NCBI GenBank assembly: GCA_020747065.1 | Contig: JAGMVK010000018.1 | Coordinates: 310,001-374,000 of the forward strand | Direction: 5' to 3' | Source: Cadophora sp. MPI-SDFR-AT-0126 | Lineage: Eukaryota; Ascomycota; Leotiomycetes; Helotiales; Ploettnerulaceae | Length of the DNA stretch: 64,000 nucleotides | Shown here: positions 1 through 10,216 of the stretch, piece after piece | Layout of the letters: each line of letters opens with the position of its first letter | Position numbering within the stretch: the stretch's first letter is position 1 | Program-made: the position numbers and the translations under genes | The notes under the pieces: model-generated | Database searches by the model: none | What the model saw: the letters and a program-made list of their open reading frames with translations, nothing else | Told to the model about the DNA's origin: nothing

Positions 1-1827
1 CTGTGGCCAAGCTTCGTCAATGCTCGAAGGATAGCAGCTGGTTCTGCTATGATTGCATCGAATTCCTCTCTCATGATGCCTTGGATGAGGCAAATCGATC
101 AGTTTCTGGACCCAGACTTTGTGGGGAAGGCAACCTCGGCGCTTAATCTAAGCTGTTTGCAACGTCTAGGTGTTCGTAGCATCCCGGCTAATGTACTGCT
201 TCTTGAACATGTTCTGCCTCTCCCGCATGACGTCGGCAACAGTCATTGGGAAGATTACAAATCACTCATCTTTTCGATTACGAGGACCCAACTTGCCAAT
301 TATGGTTATTTGAAAAGCCAAAAATTTGCGATCGATGGTAACAAGATGCTGAGGAATGTATGCGACCTTTTCGATCACCAGAATCGGATGTTTCTGGCGG
401 CTTTCACCCTGGAGAAAGACACGCGATTCCTTCACGCCGACCTCAGAAGCTATCAAGCATTCTGGTTGAGATGTGGTCTACGGCAAGAGGCTTATGGAAT
501 CCTTGATCCCAATCAGTACCTTGAATGTATTCAGGTAATGAGCTCTCGTTTTGGGAAATGCCGGACCCAGGATCCTACATTTAACCTTGATATGCAGGTC
601 GTTCTCTCCCCTCTGACAACCACTGGTCATCGTCTGTCGCGATTTACCACGAATGATTGGCAATTACTCTCACAACAGAGAGTGTTCCAATCAAGAACTA
701 ACTTCAACAGAGAGAACGAATATAAGAGATCTGCTATGACCGAAGTAGCGAAGGGGAAGCCATTACAATGTCTCTCGGATATCATATCCCGAGAATACAT
801 CCCAGTCTGTTGGAGCCAGGTACCATTCGCCGTCCACGAACCGACAACAGAAGCTTTCAGCAAAGTTGCTAGTAATGGTAAGCCGGCGATGGGAGTTGTT
901 TGGCGACATTTACAGTTTCTGAAGGCCATGACGCAGCGACTGAAGCCATTTCAAATCGAAAATTTCCTTCAAGACCTGAAAAAGACCTACCAATATCTCC
1001 AAGATCGCCTCGACCAAAGCCTGGCCTCATTCAATCTCGCCGACGACGTTGTATGGCTGAACATGAGCGATTGGAATCATCATTCTGTGCTGATGGACGA
1101 TTTGAGATCGTCTTGGCAAAGCATCGATCAACTCGTGCTGTCAAGCTCGGTGGACTCAGGGCCTATCAAGGCTGTCAGACCAGGGCTTATGGTATATGAG
1201 AAGCTTCTACGTGCTGTGGGTTGCAAATCTATTACTTACCCCACCGTCACTCAACCACCCGTACCTGAAGGCTATTCAATTGCCGCTTCTACACGACTGC
1301 TTAGGCAAGCAGGCAAGATGTTTGACATCTCCTACCAATCTCAAGGAAGAAAAATCCAGGCCCATAGATTAGTACTTGCTGCAGTTTCGGACCATTGTGC
1401 TAGCCAATTTGGTGGCGGTTGGACCGTCGCTCCTGTTATTACCTTTGATGCCGTCGCTGATCCAGACGCTTTTCTCTCATATCATACTCTGCAGATCATG
1501 ATTGACTATGCCTACGAAGAGCCCATTGACTGGAGGGACATGGAAGTGTTGGACAGTGATGATAAAGCCGAGAAGACAGCAAAGCTCGACATGCTCCTGA
1601 ATCTGTGCAAAGGAGCAGACTACTGGTTGATCCCGTCACTACTCTCTCAGGCTGAAAGTAGATTGCTAGCAGCTGGTCGGATGTTCATCGATTTGGACAA
1701 CGTCGTAGAGGTTCGAGATCGGGCATTGCTATCTGGTGCGAAGCACTTCCACAAGCTTTGTGAGAAGTTTATCGACCAGAATCGTGATGCGGTTGAGCGA
1801 GCACACTCTGAGGCGCGAAGCGAGTGA
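1..1827 (+). CDS. Sacsin-like large protein with C-terminal BTB/POZ domain (3' part; 5' end outside window)
   Basis: The reading frame is open from base 1 to the TGA at 1825–1827, giving 608 visible residues. No start is needed at the ATG at 49, so the gene probably begins upstream of the window. The first ~400 residues are helical and lack a catalytic motif. Their pattern resembles the C-terminal part of fungal sacsin-like proteins, whose N-terminus carries an Hsp90-type ATPase fold; that part is not visible here. Residues ~435–565 look like a BTB/POZ fold: a stretch like FDISYQSQGRKIQAHRLVLA followed by a second hydrophobic helix pair (LQIMIDYAYEEPID). BTB domains mediate protein–protein contacts, often with cullin-3 ligases. 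The BTB call is fairly safe; the sacsin assignment is recognition only and could be wrong. Confidence 0.72.
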   Translation: MWPSFVNARRIAAGSAMIASNSSLMMPWMRQIDQFLDPDFVGKATSALNLSCLQRLGVRSIPANVLLLEHVLPLPHDVGNSHWEDYKSLIFSITRTQLANYGYLKSQKFAIDGNKMLRNVCDLFDHQNRMFLAAFTLEKDTRFLHADLRSYQAFWLRCGLRQEAYGILDPNQYLECIQVMSSRFGKCRTQDPTFNLDMQVVLSPLTTTGHRLSRFTTNDWQLLSQQRVFQSRTNFNRENEYKRSAMTEVAKGKPLQCLSDIISREYIPVCWSQVPFAVHEPTTEAFSKVASNGKPAMGVVWRHLQFLKAMTQRLKPFQIENFLQDLKKTYQYLQDRLDQSLASFNLADDVVWLNMSDWNHHSVLMDDLRSSWQSIDQLVLSSSVDSGPIKAVRPGLMVYEKLLRAVGCKSITYPTVTQPPVPEGYSIAASTRLLRQAGKMFDISYQSQGRKIQAHRLVLAAVSDHCASQFGGGWTVAPVITFDAVADPDAFLSYHTLQIMIDYAYEEPIDWRDMEVLDSDDKAEKTAKLDMLLNLCKGADYWLIPSLLSQAESRLLAAGRMFIDLDNVVEVRDRALLSGAKHFHKLCEKFIDQNRDAVERAHSEARSE

Positions 1828-2756
1828 GGGCAGGTTCCGGTGACGATAATGATAATGACAGCGGATACATGGATGATCAATCGGAGTTCTATGGGAATGA
1901 GGGCGTTCATGATCATTGGTCTGCGATCGCAATTTGTAAATTATCGAAAGATGGGAGGCACTCATCAACATCATGCGCATGAGAAAACGCAAGTTCTGCG
2001 GAACCTTGAAATATCGAGACAAGAGAGGAGTCCGTTGTCACACAGAAAATAAAACATTCTTTCAATCTCCCCTTTTCTTTGCTCTATCCCAAGTCATGCG
2101 ACTTTCCATTGAGGGCAACTTCTAACTTTAGGTTGAATTCTGAAATGATGTCATCTTCCCCACCAAACAGTCTCATTTCAGTGATCTCGATGCCCACCGC
2201 CCCAGAATAATTCATGATTCGCATGCTGGGCGCATCGAGGATCCCTGAAGCAACGCCCAATTCACAACCCGGAATCCGGTTTTTTGCGGGCACCAGGGAT
2301 CCACAACCCCGCGCGCTAAGCGCTCACAGCACATCTCGGACCTCCACTCTCGCCCGCTTTTCCATGCACAGTTGAACTCTATGAATGGTGCAACGACGAT
2401 GAGATGACGTTGGATTTGTTTTGTGCTCCACTGTGATGCTGCAGATAGGGAAATCAAGAATTATTGAGAGATGATGGAGGAGTGTTAAATACGGAGCTTG
2501 CCAGTCCGGGAACTGGAGAAATCAAGAGAACGTCGCAGTCTTTACGACTGCTTTTGCTGCACTATACCTTCTGTGGTGTCGAGTTGTTGAAGTTATTAGG
2601 AGAAGGTATGTGACTTTGTTTACTTTCCATAGTTAAGTCGCCGCTCTACTCCACCAAACAAAAATCGAAACACCCTTATTGCTATACCCAAACAAGCCCA
2701 GATCTAACAATTCACGCAGCAGCCTAAAATACAATCAACTCAAGCCCACCCTCAAA
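1828..2756. other. Intergenic, no gene recognised
   Basis: 929 bp between the sacsin-like gene and the small gene at 2757. Short ORFs on both strands look like chance frames. The last ~150 bp before 2757 become C/A-rich, as in many fungal 5' leaders. Confidence 0.5.
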
Positions 2757-3147
2757 ATGGCAACCCAACAACAAACCCAACAGGCAACAGCCCAATCCCC
2801 CTACGACGACGAACAAGACCAGCAACTCGTCGCGCAGAAATCCGCCGCCGCCGCAGTCCAACAGCCACAGTACGGCGCAGAAAGCAGACAATACATGCTG
2901 CCACCGCGAGCAGAGGGATACAGACCTGCTGCCATCCGCGAGTCGAGGATCAAGGACCGTCCGTATAAGCCTGTTGGGGACAGCAGTTTGAGTATCAAGA
3001 TTGAGTTGGATTTGGAGGTCGAGGTGAGTTCATGATCGTCGCTGGGATGAGAAGTGGTGTTAGGCGGGAGTAAGAGGGCTGACATGGTGTTTCTAGGTTG
3101 ATCTTTATGCGAGAGTGAAGGGTGATGTGACTATTGGGTTGATGTGA
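2757..3147 (+). CDS. Small conserved fungal protein, 105 aa, two exons
   Basis: Exon 1 runs 2757–3023 (89 codons from MATQQQTQQ), the intron is 3024–3096 (73 nt, GTGAGT...TTCTAG), and exon 2 is 3097–3147 (16 codons and TGA). The junction is phase 0 and reads LDLEVEV|DLYARVKGDVTIGLM. The N-terminal half is Gln/Ala-rich and low complexity; the conserved part is the C-terminal Ser-Ile-Lys-Ile-Glu-Leu-Asp segment with alternating acidic and hydrophobic residues. The open frame also extends upstream to 2679, but the ATG at 2757 gives the compact form and follows a C/A-rich leader. I recall this C-terminal pattern as widespread in ascomycete hypothetical proteins. There is no signal peptide or membrane segment, and the function is unknown. 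Confidence 0.75.
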
Positions 3148-3411
3148 GGGTGCCGGATATGTGGCGTTGTTTTCTTTTCATGGAGCTGGCGGAAGGGTGT
3201 CCAATGTATCCCAGCCAGTCGCATTTGGGTTCGGCTTGTACGAATATAACGATCATGACAGAGCCTTTTCTTCTTTGTTGTGAATGATTCCATTCGATTG
3301 TCTTTTGCACAAAACGCGGCACATACTCGAGCAGAAATACTAGCACAGCCTGTTCAGATAACAATGCTCCGGAACCGAATTACTCCGGAATCAAAAGTAT
3401 CATCAGCGATC

Positions 3412-3780
3412 CTAGCCATAAGCAAAGAAATAGAAAATCATGAAAACACACAGACATAACAGAACGCAGGGAAATATATACTGCAAACCACTCAAAAGAT
3501 GATCCTCAAACGCATCTGAGCTATGTAAATTCCGCGACCCTCGTCGACCTGTGATAGCGCCATAACTTGATGGTTCAGATCGGCCGGTTGGTGAGTCGTC
3601 TATGGGGAGGGGCATGCCGGCTTCGGGGTCGAAAAGGTGATGGGGTTGGTGATGCTTTTGATGCTTTTGATGGTGGTTGGAAGGATGACTGCCATGATGG
3701 CTGTCGCGGTGTGGGTCGCTATGATTGTCGGGGTGTTGTTGATGCTGCATGGCTAGTGTAAATAGACAGTTCCAGTTCAT
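3412..3780 (-). CDS. Possible His-rich tail-anchored membrane protein, 122 aa
   Basis: Single ORF starting at 3780, with an alternative Met ten codons later (MQHQQHPDNH). Residues ~12–48 are extremely His/Asn/Gln/Asp-rich, followed by a Pro/Ser/Gly-rich spacer containing DPEAGMPLPIDD. The last ~22 residues form one strongly hydrophobic segment (YIFPCVLLCLCVFMIFYFFA), as expected for a C-terminal membrane anchor. The His-rich cytosolic head could bind metal, but that is inference from composition. There is no recognised family. It may also be a chance ORF; the combination of low-complexity head, structured spacer and terminal membrane helix is the argument for it. Confidence 0.4.
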   Translation of the reverse strand: MNWNCLFTLAMQHQQHPDNHSDPHRDSHHGSHPSNHHQKHQKHHQPHHLFDPEAGMPLPIDDSPTGRSEPSSYGAITGRRGSRNLHSSDAFEDHLLSGLQYIFPCVLLCLCVFMIFYFFAYG

Positions 3781-4587
3781 CCAAGGGCTGTAATGCTTTG
3801 AAACTGGGACTTACTTCGGTCGTGCTATACTTAAATGTACATTCGCTATCTGTGAATGTTGCCACAGTCTTACTTATTTGAGCAGTAAAGCACCATAAAA
3901 GCAGAGTATGATTCGCTGACGAACCCCAGGATTTATCGAAATATCTGGAAGCCGCTCAAACGGCGAAGGAATATTATTTCCAACATGTAAGAAATAAATC
4001 CATGCGCGTGACCCGTAGATGAATTTGAGTGGCTGGTATGTCCTGCGTCTGCTGCCGGAGCAGCCGAGTCGTGCGTCATGTTTGTAATAAAGCAACTAGA
4101 TGTCTCAGTTGGGGATTCTACGCGGGGCAAATAGGCGGGGGATTGCATTCAGGTACAGGGAGATTTGTTTGAAGAAGAATTCTGTGGAATCCAACAACTC
4201 TGAGTGAACACTGTAAGCAGATTTATGGGCGGCGCGTGATCAGTGGTGATTGGTTGATGTGTACTGTACGTACACTTGACTTGAAGTGGCGCCAATTCCG
4301 GTCACAAAAAAGTTCTGCCTGTGGCTAGAACATTACCACCAAGTTCGACTTTTTAATTCTGGGGAATGCGAGGACGACAGACCGAATTTTGTCTAGTCAG
4401 GGGAAAGCAGAATAGGGGCTTGTTTGTCAAAACCCGCCCCCTTTTTAGCCGAGGCAGCGAACTTGACTTTACTTCCAATACGCCTGTGTTTATCATATAG
4501 TTATCCTACATCTTCATAAACATCAAACCCCCAAAATTCCAAGTTATTCATATCTCAAAACGTTACTGCCAACGCCGGTTTAACATT
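3781..4587. other. Intergenic, no gene recognised
   Basis: 807 bp between the His-rich ORF and the 3' end of the SNF2 gene. Short reverse-strand ORFs at 3874–4148 have no family resemblance and no convincing splice partner. Confidence 0.45.
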
Positions 4588-7500
4588 TCAGACCTTTTTC
4601 CCCTTAGAAATACTGTGTGCCGGATCCACAACGTCCGAAGAAGCAGTTCTTGCCTTCATAAAGCTCGGAATATAATGCGCGGGGAAAGACTCATCCACCT
4701 TCCCGGCATGGGTTGGAAACTCTGCCAGTATAGCTCTTGTCTCGTCATCCATCTCTTCTGGCTCGTAAGTCCCGTATTCATCATTGATATCTTCTGCGTG
4801 TGCGTAGGGATTCTTATCTACCTCCTCCTGTGGCTGCTCCTTCTTCATATATTCATCATATATATCAGTGGCGTAAGAGTAAGGATCTTCGTCCGAAGTG
4901 TCGTCTTGCGGATCATTCTGAGACTGTTTGACGATTTCTTCCTTCTCATCCACCCATTCATTATTGCTCCCCTCAGCCGTGTCGATCCGCCCAGGAAATT
5001 CACCCCTAGCTGTTTGTCTCTCGAGGACGGACTGCTCGAGCGTATCCAGTGCATCAATTAAGCGGTATGATCGAGATTCGGGGTTCTTTTGCCCGATGCG
5101 ATGTACTCTTGCATAGCCCTGCAGCTCGCGGTGGAATTCGTAGTCGGGTTCCATCATCACTACGTTGCATGCTCGAGTAAGTTGTAGGCCTGCACCGATA
5201 ATGCGAGTTGTGCCGACGAGAAATTGGTAGTTTGCTTTTTGCTTGCGCTCTCTCTTTTGGTCTTTGGCGTCGGTGAAGGCTTCGATTATTGCTTTTCGGT
5301 CGCGAGGTCGTTGACCCGCATAGATTATGCCGACTCTACCGGCTTTCCCTTTCAAGTGTCTCTCAATCCACTGCATTGTGTTAGCTGAGGCTTTAAGCGG
5401 GCCTAGAGGGCCATCGAAAGAGGGCACTTACCAGTTTGAGGATGAACGCCACCTGGTTAAACTCGCTCAGAATAACTACCTTCTGTTCCTCACCATTCAC
5501 ATCCTTGGTCTTATCCAGCTCAGTGATGAAATTGTACAGCCACATCATCTTCGGACTCTTCTCAGTAATGTTCTTGAGGTGCTTGTAGTACGGATTTCGC
5601 TTCTCGTCCACGCCTCTAAACTTCTTCAATTCTTCAACCGTCAGGTCTAAATGATCTGGATGACTGATGGCGCCGAGAACGGAGAGATACGGGAACGTCG
5701 CGAAGAGTCGCTGTTTGTACCTAAGTCTGGCCTCGGAGTTGAACGAGAACTTCACAGGCATCTTCGCGGTCGTGGTTGGATTGCCACTACGCCATTCTTT
5801 TCTCAGGGCACCGAGCTTCTCTTCGATCTCGGAATCGATAAGCCATCTAAATTGCTCAATTTTGGGGTCGTACTCGGGATTATGAGCGAGAATGATATCT
5901 TGGTGGACGTGTGGCATGAGCTTGATCAGAGGATGACCAAACCAAGCCGTGTCAGCCGTACGCCTGATCATTAGCATCACCAGGAAAGGTTTAAAGCGCA
6001 AATAAAAATCCTGGAATATTATTTGATTGCCCGACCCCTTCTTGACCTCTTTTTCAAACTGCACACAGATGTTGTTCAATGTCTTCCAGCAGTACCTCCA
6101 TAATTCTGACTCCTGCTCTTGTTCAAGTCCGGTTCTGGCCTTGTCGGTACGGTCGCGTTTTGGCCACAGACTTTCGATGGCCCAAAGAATACCTTCGATG
6201 GATCGAGGAGTTGCGTTGAGTGGCGTTCCAGAATAGCCCCAGACGAATGGACGACCGGATTTGGGAAGGCTGGCTGCGATTGCTGAACGACCCTTATTTT
6301 TCTGCCAGTCTTCATGACATTCGTCAATCATTGCGATACCATAAACGACACCGGGACTCTTCCCTTTATACAAATCGTTCACGCCATTTTTGTCTTCTGG
6401 CATGATCTGGGTTTTGTATTCGAACTTGGTGGCCCAAGTCTTGTTGTAGTAGTCTCGTGTCGTGACTACAAGGATGCGCTCTTGCCCGATCTGAGGTTGG
6501 TCTGGATAGAAATGCCCATTGGTATTGCGTGCCCTTTGAGTAAAGTTGATCCTGTTGGCCTGGACTCTTCGGACGACGGCTGGATGACGCCCATCGCGGC
6601 TATCCATCTTCCCATCTATTGTTGTCAGATTGCTGCCGTCATGTGCGATGACTAGAGACATCTGAAGCAGCGTGTTCATGACATCGACATGTGCATCCCA
6701 TTGCTCAATCCACGTCGGTACCAGCGAAGGAGGGACGATTGCCAACCGTACTCCAGGCTTAGCGGCTAGTGCTGCTGTCACGGGCGACGCACAAGGGCAA
6801 GCGATCCAGCCATTTTCGTAGGATCCTTTACTAGGACACAGAGCATCCGCTCCCATTTCCTCAGGTTTTAAATGTGTTCGATCCTTGGGATCCTTCTGCT
6901 CTCGCGATTCCTCTACTTGTTGCCACAGGAATGAAAGTTGACGCTCCACAACAATGTAAGCGAGGAATGAGAGCGTTTTGCCAAGGCCCATCTCGTCAGC
7001 GACGAAACCTCCGCCGATTGTCCTGGAGTTTTTCATCTGCCAGTAGACACCAAATGCTTGGTATTGATAGATCGGAGTTTTGAGACCTGCGATGACTATT
7101 CGTTCGTTGATACCTGTTTTGGTGGGATCGATCTGGAAAAGCTTGCAGCATGCTCCCCAGGGATTGTTCCCATTCGGGTCCGGGTTTTCCCCAGTATCAT
7201 ACATCTGAGTTAGTTCGGGCATGTTCTGCATCTTTTGAAATCTAAATGAAAGTCAGTATCAAAGGTACTGAAGTATTATCTCCTCCGCACTCACTGCTCA
7301 ACCATATAGTCCGCAGGGATTTGGGAGTCCTCCTCATCAGCACTTTCCTCTCCATCAATACCATCAACCCCTTCGACGCCAAGAGTCTTTTCAGTGTCCT
7401 CGATGAGCTCAGGTACGGTGTCCAAAAACACGTCTCCACCTCTCCTATACGTGCATCTTTCGATCTCAGTATACAATTGAGGATACAGCTGATCCTGAGT

Positions 7501-9702
7501 TTCGAATCGATCAGTCTTGTAAGCAAGGCGTGGCTTGGGAACTTTCACAAGACCAAGCGTTTTCGTCTTAGCAGGCTCTACTACAACCTCCTTGTCCTTC
7601 AGAGTACCCGTGATTCGCGACAATGCCGAAGATGTTGATTTTCGTCCAGGCTCATGTTCCTGTTGATTTGGAGGAGGTGTTAGTGGATCCTCAGGCTTCG
7701 GTCCCTGGCTGATTATCTCCTGAACATCATCGCCCGTGTCAGCGGAATAGGGCGATTTCGGAGATTTAGGGGACAGCATCGAGGATACTCGTTTCCTCGC
7801 TGCTGTCATCGCTACTCCAATCACAGATGGCTTTTTGGGCTTGATTGGAGATCGACGGGTGCGATCTTCTGGGTTTGTCAATATTTCCCAACCTTCACGT
7901 TCTGCACATTGACTGGTATTGCGAGATGGCCCATCTTGTGGAGATATGACTGTTGGTGTTTTCTTTGCTTGGACAGATCGTAGCAATGGGCCCGGTAGGG
8001 ATGTACCTGATCTCTCTGCACCTTTTTTGGTATTATTGGAGTGGATATTTGCTCCGGCTTTGGTTGTTCCTCCTCGTTGGATCCCACCCTTCTTTGATGC
8101 TGACTTGATTTCTGCCTGGGTAGCATTTCCGCTACGGACTGGAAGCTTACTGATATTATGATTCAATGTACTGCCTGCTTCCGGGGCTTGTTCTGTCTGT
8201 TGCGCGGACAGTGCTGGAGACCTTGTGTTTGCCGACTTGGAAATCTGAGTTTTGGGCGTAGTTGGTAAAGGTCTTCCCGTACTCACGCCACCCCCTTTCA
8301 CCAAAAATGGCTTTCGATGTGTTTTTTCTGGCTTGGAAATAGTTTTGCCCTGACTTTTGATTTCTCTTAGCTGTAAAGAACCTGTCGTGGGGATTTTATT
8401 TCCAGTCGTTGCTCGTGGCGTTGCTTGTTCGGAGGACTTAGCTTTGACCAAGGAGCGAGGCTTGCCTGTTGGAATCGGTGGCAGTGGCTTGTTGAGGTCT
8501 GAAGCCGTCGACGATTTTTTGATAATCTTGATTGCTTCCTGGCTGACTTGTGACGCTTGCATCGATTCTACCGCTCCTCGCGCCTTTGCGGCTTTTCGAA
8601 GCTCAGGATTTCGTGCTGGCTCCGCCGAGTTTAAAATTGCCAGCTGCTTAGTTGAGATATGTGTGGGCAGAGGTGGCAGCGGCCTGTGTGGAGCTGGACT
8701 TGGTGGTGGAGATCTCCACTTGGTACTTGACCCTTTTGTGCTTTTCCCATTTAGTGTCGAATTTGACGTTTCGATGGAGACATGAGATCGAGTAGTTGAA
8801 CGCGTGGCAACTGGAGGTGCTAATTCAGATAATTGCTCCGCCCTCTCGTCGAGCCTCGCATTCCTCTCATCTTCTGTCTCTTTACGAAAGATGAATGATA
8901 GGATATTATTGTCGCCTCGGATGCTGAAAAGAAATTTCAGAGCAAACTCAAAACTTTGCTGTTTATAGAAAGATTTGAAGCGGTTGTCGTGATTGAGATA
9001 TCCAAGAGTTCCCTGGAGAATGGTGATATGAGGCTGATTGGAGCCGAGGCCGCGGTTTATTGCCTTCTCGAACTCGCTGAGGAAGATCTTACTGGAGTAG
9101 CTCGAGAAATCGTCAGGAGATTTGCCTGGAAGAATGAACTTCTCAATAGGGAGGTCCGAAACCATTTGAGGGTCTTTGTCCCGTCGATTGTTCAAGACTT
9201 CGACTCGTAAGATCATATCTCGCAAGCCTGCCGGAGTCTTTGCACTTCTCGAGCGGGAGGAAGCAGCTTGTTGGGCCGTTCTTTTCACGGAATCAACAGT
9301 CTGGGGTAGCTTCCCATCCCGTATCTTTGCCCTCTTATCGGCCAGTTCTGCGACTCTGCGTTTCCACAGTAGTTCAATGATATGTGTGCACCACTGGTTA
9401 GTAAACCAAGTCGGCGCTTCAGGTAGATTTTCGGCAAGCCATTGAACGGGTTCCGCCACGGCGGTGTTCAGTCTGCTGAGAGCCTCGGGATCTTCAAACG
9501 AGCCGTAGTCCGAGAGGCCCGACTTCTCAAACGCGAGGTTGACCAGCTCCACAACAAGTTCCATTTGTTCGTTGCTGGCTCCGAGTCCCTTTCTGAAGTC
9601 ATCGTCGTCGCTTTCGGGTGACTTCGGCGCGAGGCTTTTCAGCAATGCCTCCTTTTCACCTTGAGAATAGAGGGTCCTGAGACTCGGTCTTTCTTCGCCC
9701 AT
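4588..9702 (-). CDS. SNF2-family DNA-dependent ATPase/helicase, 1,666 aa, three exons
   Basis: The ATG is at 9702. Exon 1 is 9702–7295, intron 7294–7242 (53 nt, GTGAGT...TTTAG), exon 2 is 7241–5432, intron 5431–5371 (61 nt, GTAAGT, branch GCTAAC, TGCAG), exon 3 is 5370–4588. The exons sum to 5,001 nt in one frame. Residues ~1–800 are Ser/Pro/Lys-rich and look disordered, apart from a helical start. The helicase core follows: motif I DEMGLGKT (~885–892), motif II DECH (~1109–1112), motif III SGTPL (~1140), and in exon 3 motif V (GTTRIIGAGLQL) and motif VI QGYARVHRIGQ (~1490–1500). A Cys-containing insertion (CPSKGSYENGWIACPC) lies between motifs I and II. The acidic C-terminus repeats an ED-NDEY theme. 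Such proteins remodel chromatin or DNA–protein complexes in the nucleus. The subfamily could not be fixed. Confidence 0.92.
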
Positions 9703-10216
9703 CTTGGTGGCTTTGTCGTGCCCAGCCCGTCAATCAGTTTTTTCTGTTTGAACGACGATGTAACTTTATATGCCTCGAAGTCATGCGCAGAACTCTTCGC
9801 AAGTATCACAGAAATGCACCAAAATTCGCGATCAAAGAAACTCGGGTGGCTCTACTTTATTATCTGCAGTGGGCTTTGTTACTTCCTCCGCGTTGCCTTA
9901 CACTCCGTGGAGAGAACCACTTGGGTGGTGGGTCGGAGGACTGAAAGAACGTCACGTTGCGGCGGTTCTCAATACCTGATGCAGCATATGCCAACAAAGA
10001 ATGGAGACTGCATGGGTGAGGTGGTAACGGTTGCGGACTCGCGAACTGAACAAAGCAAAATACGCGAGTCTCATGGGAAAAACGACTAGAAAAAATGGAA
10101 GAAACCGAACCATCGAGTCAGAAGCCGAATCCAGGTCAAAGCCACTTGGCCGACATGTACTGCACCATATTTGGAATAGGGGTATCTAGTTTTGTTGTTT
10201 CCATCTCATGTAAGTT
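9703..10216. other. Intergenic: presumed SNF2 promoter and auxilin 3' flank
   Basis: 514 bp between two tandem reverse-strand genes. Short forward ORFs here are chance frames. It must hold the SNF2 promoter; no specific element was recognised. Confidence 0.45.

Noticed and set aside
3933..4148. 71-codon reverse ORF as an upstream exon of the His-rich ORF
   Set aside because: A 62-nt intron (GTAAGT...ACTAG) can be drawn, but the joined frame has stops or goes out of phase.
7246..9445. Forward ORFs opposite the SNF2 gene
   Set aside because: Shadow frames of the reverse-strand gene; no motifs.
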